Of a stretch of 64,000 nucleotides of DNA, positions 62,534 to 64,000 are shown in pieces. Each line of letters opens with the position of its first letter. Position 1 is the stretch's first letter. A program made the position numbers and the translations under genes. The notes beneath the pieces were generated by a model that ran no database searches, was not told the DNA's origin, and worked only from the letters and a program-made list of their open reading frames with translations. This DNA comes from Haloplasmatales bacterium 4B (lineage in GTDB: Bacteria; Bacillota_I; Bacilli_A; Haloplasmatales; Haloplasmataceae). Where the stretch lies: NCBI GenBank assembly GCA_003586005.1, contig NSKI01000004.1, forward strand, positions 1 through 64,000, in the 5' to 3' direction.

Positions 62534-63088
62534 ATGGCTAGAAAATTTGTGGAAACAGAAATTGATTTAATATATGAACAATTACGACCAGAAGAAGAAG
62601 TACTATGGCGTGGTAAGCCTAAATTAACGCCTAATCTTTCTTATATAACCACCTTGGCTTTAGTTTTTCTTACTTCTATAATAATTATTATTTTACGTAT
62701 TATAAAGTTAAAGAAAAATCTGGATTTAACGATGGTTTTTAAAGATTGGTTTGCTTTAGTTATCTTTATTTTTGCTTTGTTAATAGTTATTTTATCTATT
62801 ATATATGCTAAAAAATATCATAATAAAATCAAGAATATTTTTTATGTTATTTCAAGTACAAGACTAGTTATTTTTGATAGTAAAAAACAAAAAATATCTT
62901 TATCTAAACTTTTTTCGACAGTAAAAATCCTTCGTCTGAAAAAAACTGTTTTTGATCAAGGGACAATAATCTTTGACATTGATATTATTGAGGATAGAAT
63001 AAAGGAAATTGGCTTTATAAATATTTCTAACTCTAAAGATGTATTAGATATTATTAGTCATCAGTTATATCATACTAGAAATAAATAA
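62534..63088 (+). CDS. Bacterial PH-domain-like membrane protein
   Basis: A 184-residue protein. An N-terminal cytoplasmic stretch with RPEEEVLWRGKPKLTPN, two membrane segments (about 37-57 and 72-95), and a soluble C-terminal part whose strands (IFYVISSTRLVIFDSKKQKI, then ISLSKLFSTVKILRLKK) resemble bacterial PH domains such as YdbS/YdbT and DUF304 proteins. No function is known. Good ATAGGAGG ribosome site. Confidence 0.7.
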   Translation: MARKFVETEIDLIYEQLRPEEEVLWRGKPKLTPNLSYITTLALVFLTSIIIIILRIIKLKKNLDLTMVFKDWFALVIFIFALLIVILSIIYAKKYHNKIKNIFYVISSTRLVIFDSKKQKISLSKLFSTVKILRLKKTVFDQGTIIFDIDIIEDRIKEIGFINISNSKDVLDIISHQLYHTRNK

Positions 63089-63131
63089 TTAATAAATATC
63101 CCCTGGCTTAGCCGAGGGATATTTATTAATT
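63089..63131. terminator. Hairpin between convergent genes
   Basis: TAATAAATATCCC paired with GGGATATTTATTA, with a GC-rich inner stem. It lacks a clean T-run, but the stem is long enough to end transcripts from both sides. Confidence 0.6.
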
Positions 63132-64000
63132 AGGCATATTAGTATATTTTATCAGATATTCTTCTAGAGTAATATTAGATAAATAGATAATTGATGCTGC
63201 TTTTTTGCCTACGTATCGTAAATGCCATGGTTCATATGTATAACCGGTTATGTATTCTTTGTTTTTAGGGTATCTTTCAATAAAACCAAAATGATGGGCA
63301 TTTTCTTTAATAAATTTACCTGCTGCCGTTTTTTCAAAATTTTCAGTAAGTAGATAATTTACAGATTGACATGTAATATCTACAGCTAATCCCGTTTGAT
63401 GTTCACTGTGACCAGGTCTAGCGCTATAAACGTCTGCATTATGACTTTGAGAAAGGTATTCACTATAAATTTTGTCTTGTTTTTCGTAAGTACGGTATCC
63501 ATTTGAAAAATATAAAATTATATTATTGTTTTCTGCTTCGATAAAAAGTGCTTTTAATGCGTTGTAGGCTTCTTTTTGTAGATAGTTACGGCTTTTATCG
63601 TTAGGAATTAGTGGATGTAAATCATCACCTAGAATTAAATTCTCTGGAATGTAATCTTTTTTCAAATAATAATTTTTATTGACTAGAATAAGTTCTGTAT
63701 TTAGATTGATGGCACTTCTTATAGATTCATAAAAGTCACTCATAAGATAGGGATGATTTACTAAATTAATTGCTTCTTTAAAAGTTACTTTCTTATTTGT
63801 TCTTACATCTTCATAAAGCATTATTTTATCAAATTCAAATGATTTTTGCTTGTGATATGAAAAGAGAATATTTCGGGGTATATTTAATTTTATAATCTCT
63901 TTCATTTGATTTTCATCAAGAAATGATTCTAACATATCTAAGTCATATTGGGTATAACCAAGTCTAGTATATTCATCTTTAATAACATAGATAATATTAG
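63126..64000 (-). CDS. VanY/DacB-type D,D-carboxypeptidase, 5' end beyond the window
   Basis: At least 291 codons of a peptidase M15B protein that trims the terminal D-Ala from peptidoglycan stem peptides. Zinc and catalytic motifs are SEHQTGLAVDI and YEPWHLRYVG; LYFSNGYRTYEKQ is the typical substrate segment. An internal ATG at 63933-63935 could be taken as a start. The frame, however, stays open to the window edge with coding-like sequence (DEYTRLGYTQYDLD), and no ribosome site precedes that ATG. The true start is therefore outside. A signal or anchor segment would be in the missing part. Confidence 0.9.
   Translation of the reverse strand, partial: NIIYVIKDEYTRLGYTQYDLDMLESFLDENQMKEIIKLNIPRNILFSYHKQKSFEFDKIMLYEDVRTNKKVTFKEAINLVNHPYLMSDFYESIRSAINLNTELILVNKNYYLKKDYIPENLILGDDLHPLIPNDKSRNYLQKEAYNALKALFIEAENNNIILYFSNGYRTYEKQDKIYSEYLSQSHNADVYSARPGHSEHQTGLAVDITCQSVNYLLTENFEKTAAGKFIKENAHHFGFIERYPKNKEYITGYTYEPWHLRYVGKKAASIIYLSNITLEEYLIKYTNMPN

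Overview
The window is about 64 kb of very AT-rich DNA with about 58 protein-coding genes and no RNA genes that I could recognise. UGA is used only as a stop (for example yidD), so the standard bacterial code applies. Several gene groups have the same order or partners as in Bacillus: ytfI-ytfJ, ytxK-ackA, pfkA-pyk, CYTH protein-RelQ-NadK, and addB-addA. Spore genes are present: the GerW-family protein YtfJ, a CotO-like protein, a CotY/CotZ coat protein with a promoter resembling the sigma-K type, and a YheC/YheD protein. Together these point to a low-GC, probably endospore-forming member of the Bacillota (class Bacilli). The exact genus cannot be fixed from the sequence alone.

Layout. 0-10 kb: yidD, two spore-associated genes, ytxK-ackA, dnaE, then pfkA-pyk behind two CcpA-type cre sites, and a membrane-anchored Nudix protein. 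10-12 kb: a reverse-strand block (HAD phosphatase, DUF2085, zinc-ribbon protein). 12-14.6 kb: clpB under a double CIRCE operator. 14.7-31 kb: two complete oligopeptide ABC transporter loci. In each, a lipoprotein gene has its own promoter and terminator and is followed by an oppBCDF operon; two DUF3899 genes lie between the loci. 31-39 kb: MATE exporter, trpS, a Spx-like regulator, the alarmone synthetase-NAD kinase pair, a rhodanese behind a CsoR/CstR-type palindrome, and a PucR-like regulator next to an orphan MsmX-type sugar ATPase. 39-47.7 kb: addBA and a CNNM/CorC protein. 47.8-53 kb: pantothenate kinase with an ECF S-component, coat genes, uppP, mgsA, and two small paralogous genes flanking a 33-bp hairpin repeat array. 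53-64 kb: a degenerate EIIB protein, HPr, a dehydrogenase, an ABC exporter, a Tyr-Pro-rich coat-like protein, a lipid kinase, a cluster of one Mur-ligase C-terminal domain and two ATP-grasp proteins, a peroxiredoxin, a PH-domain protein, and a VanY-type carboxypeptidase cut by the window edge.

Most striking observation: the second oligopeptide-binding lipoprotein (24577-26421) reads as a circular permutation of OppA. Its signal peptide is joined directly to what is normally the C-terminal half. A short linker follows, then the normal N-terminal half. The protein ends in the strand that usually leads into the C-terminal half, and nothing appears to be missing or duplicated. Also notable are an OppD ATPase with roughly 345 extra residues between the Q-loop and the signature motif, a free-standing MurF-like C-terminal domain beside ATP-grasp genes, a paired 12-bp palindrome at the first oppB promoter, and the hairpin repeat array.
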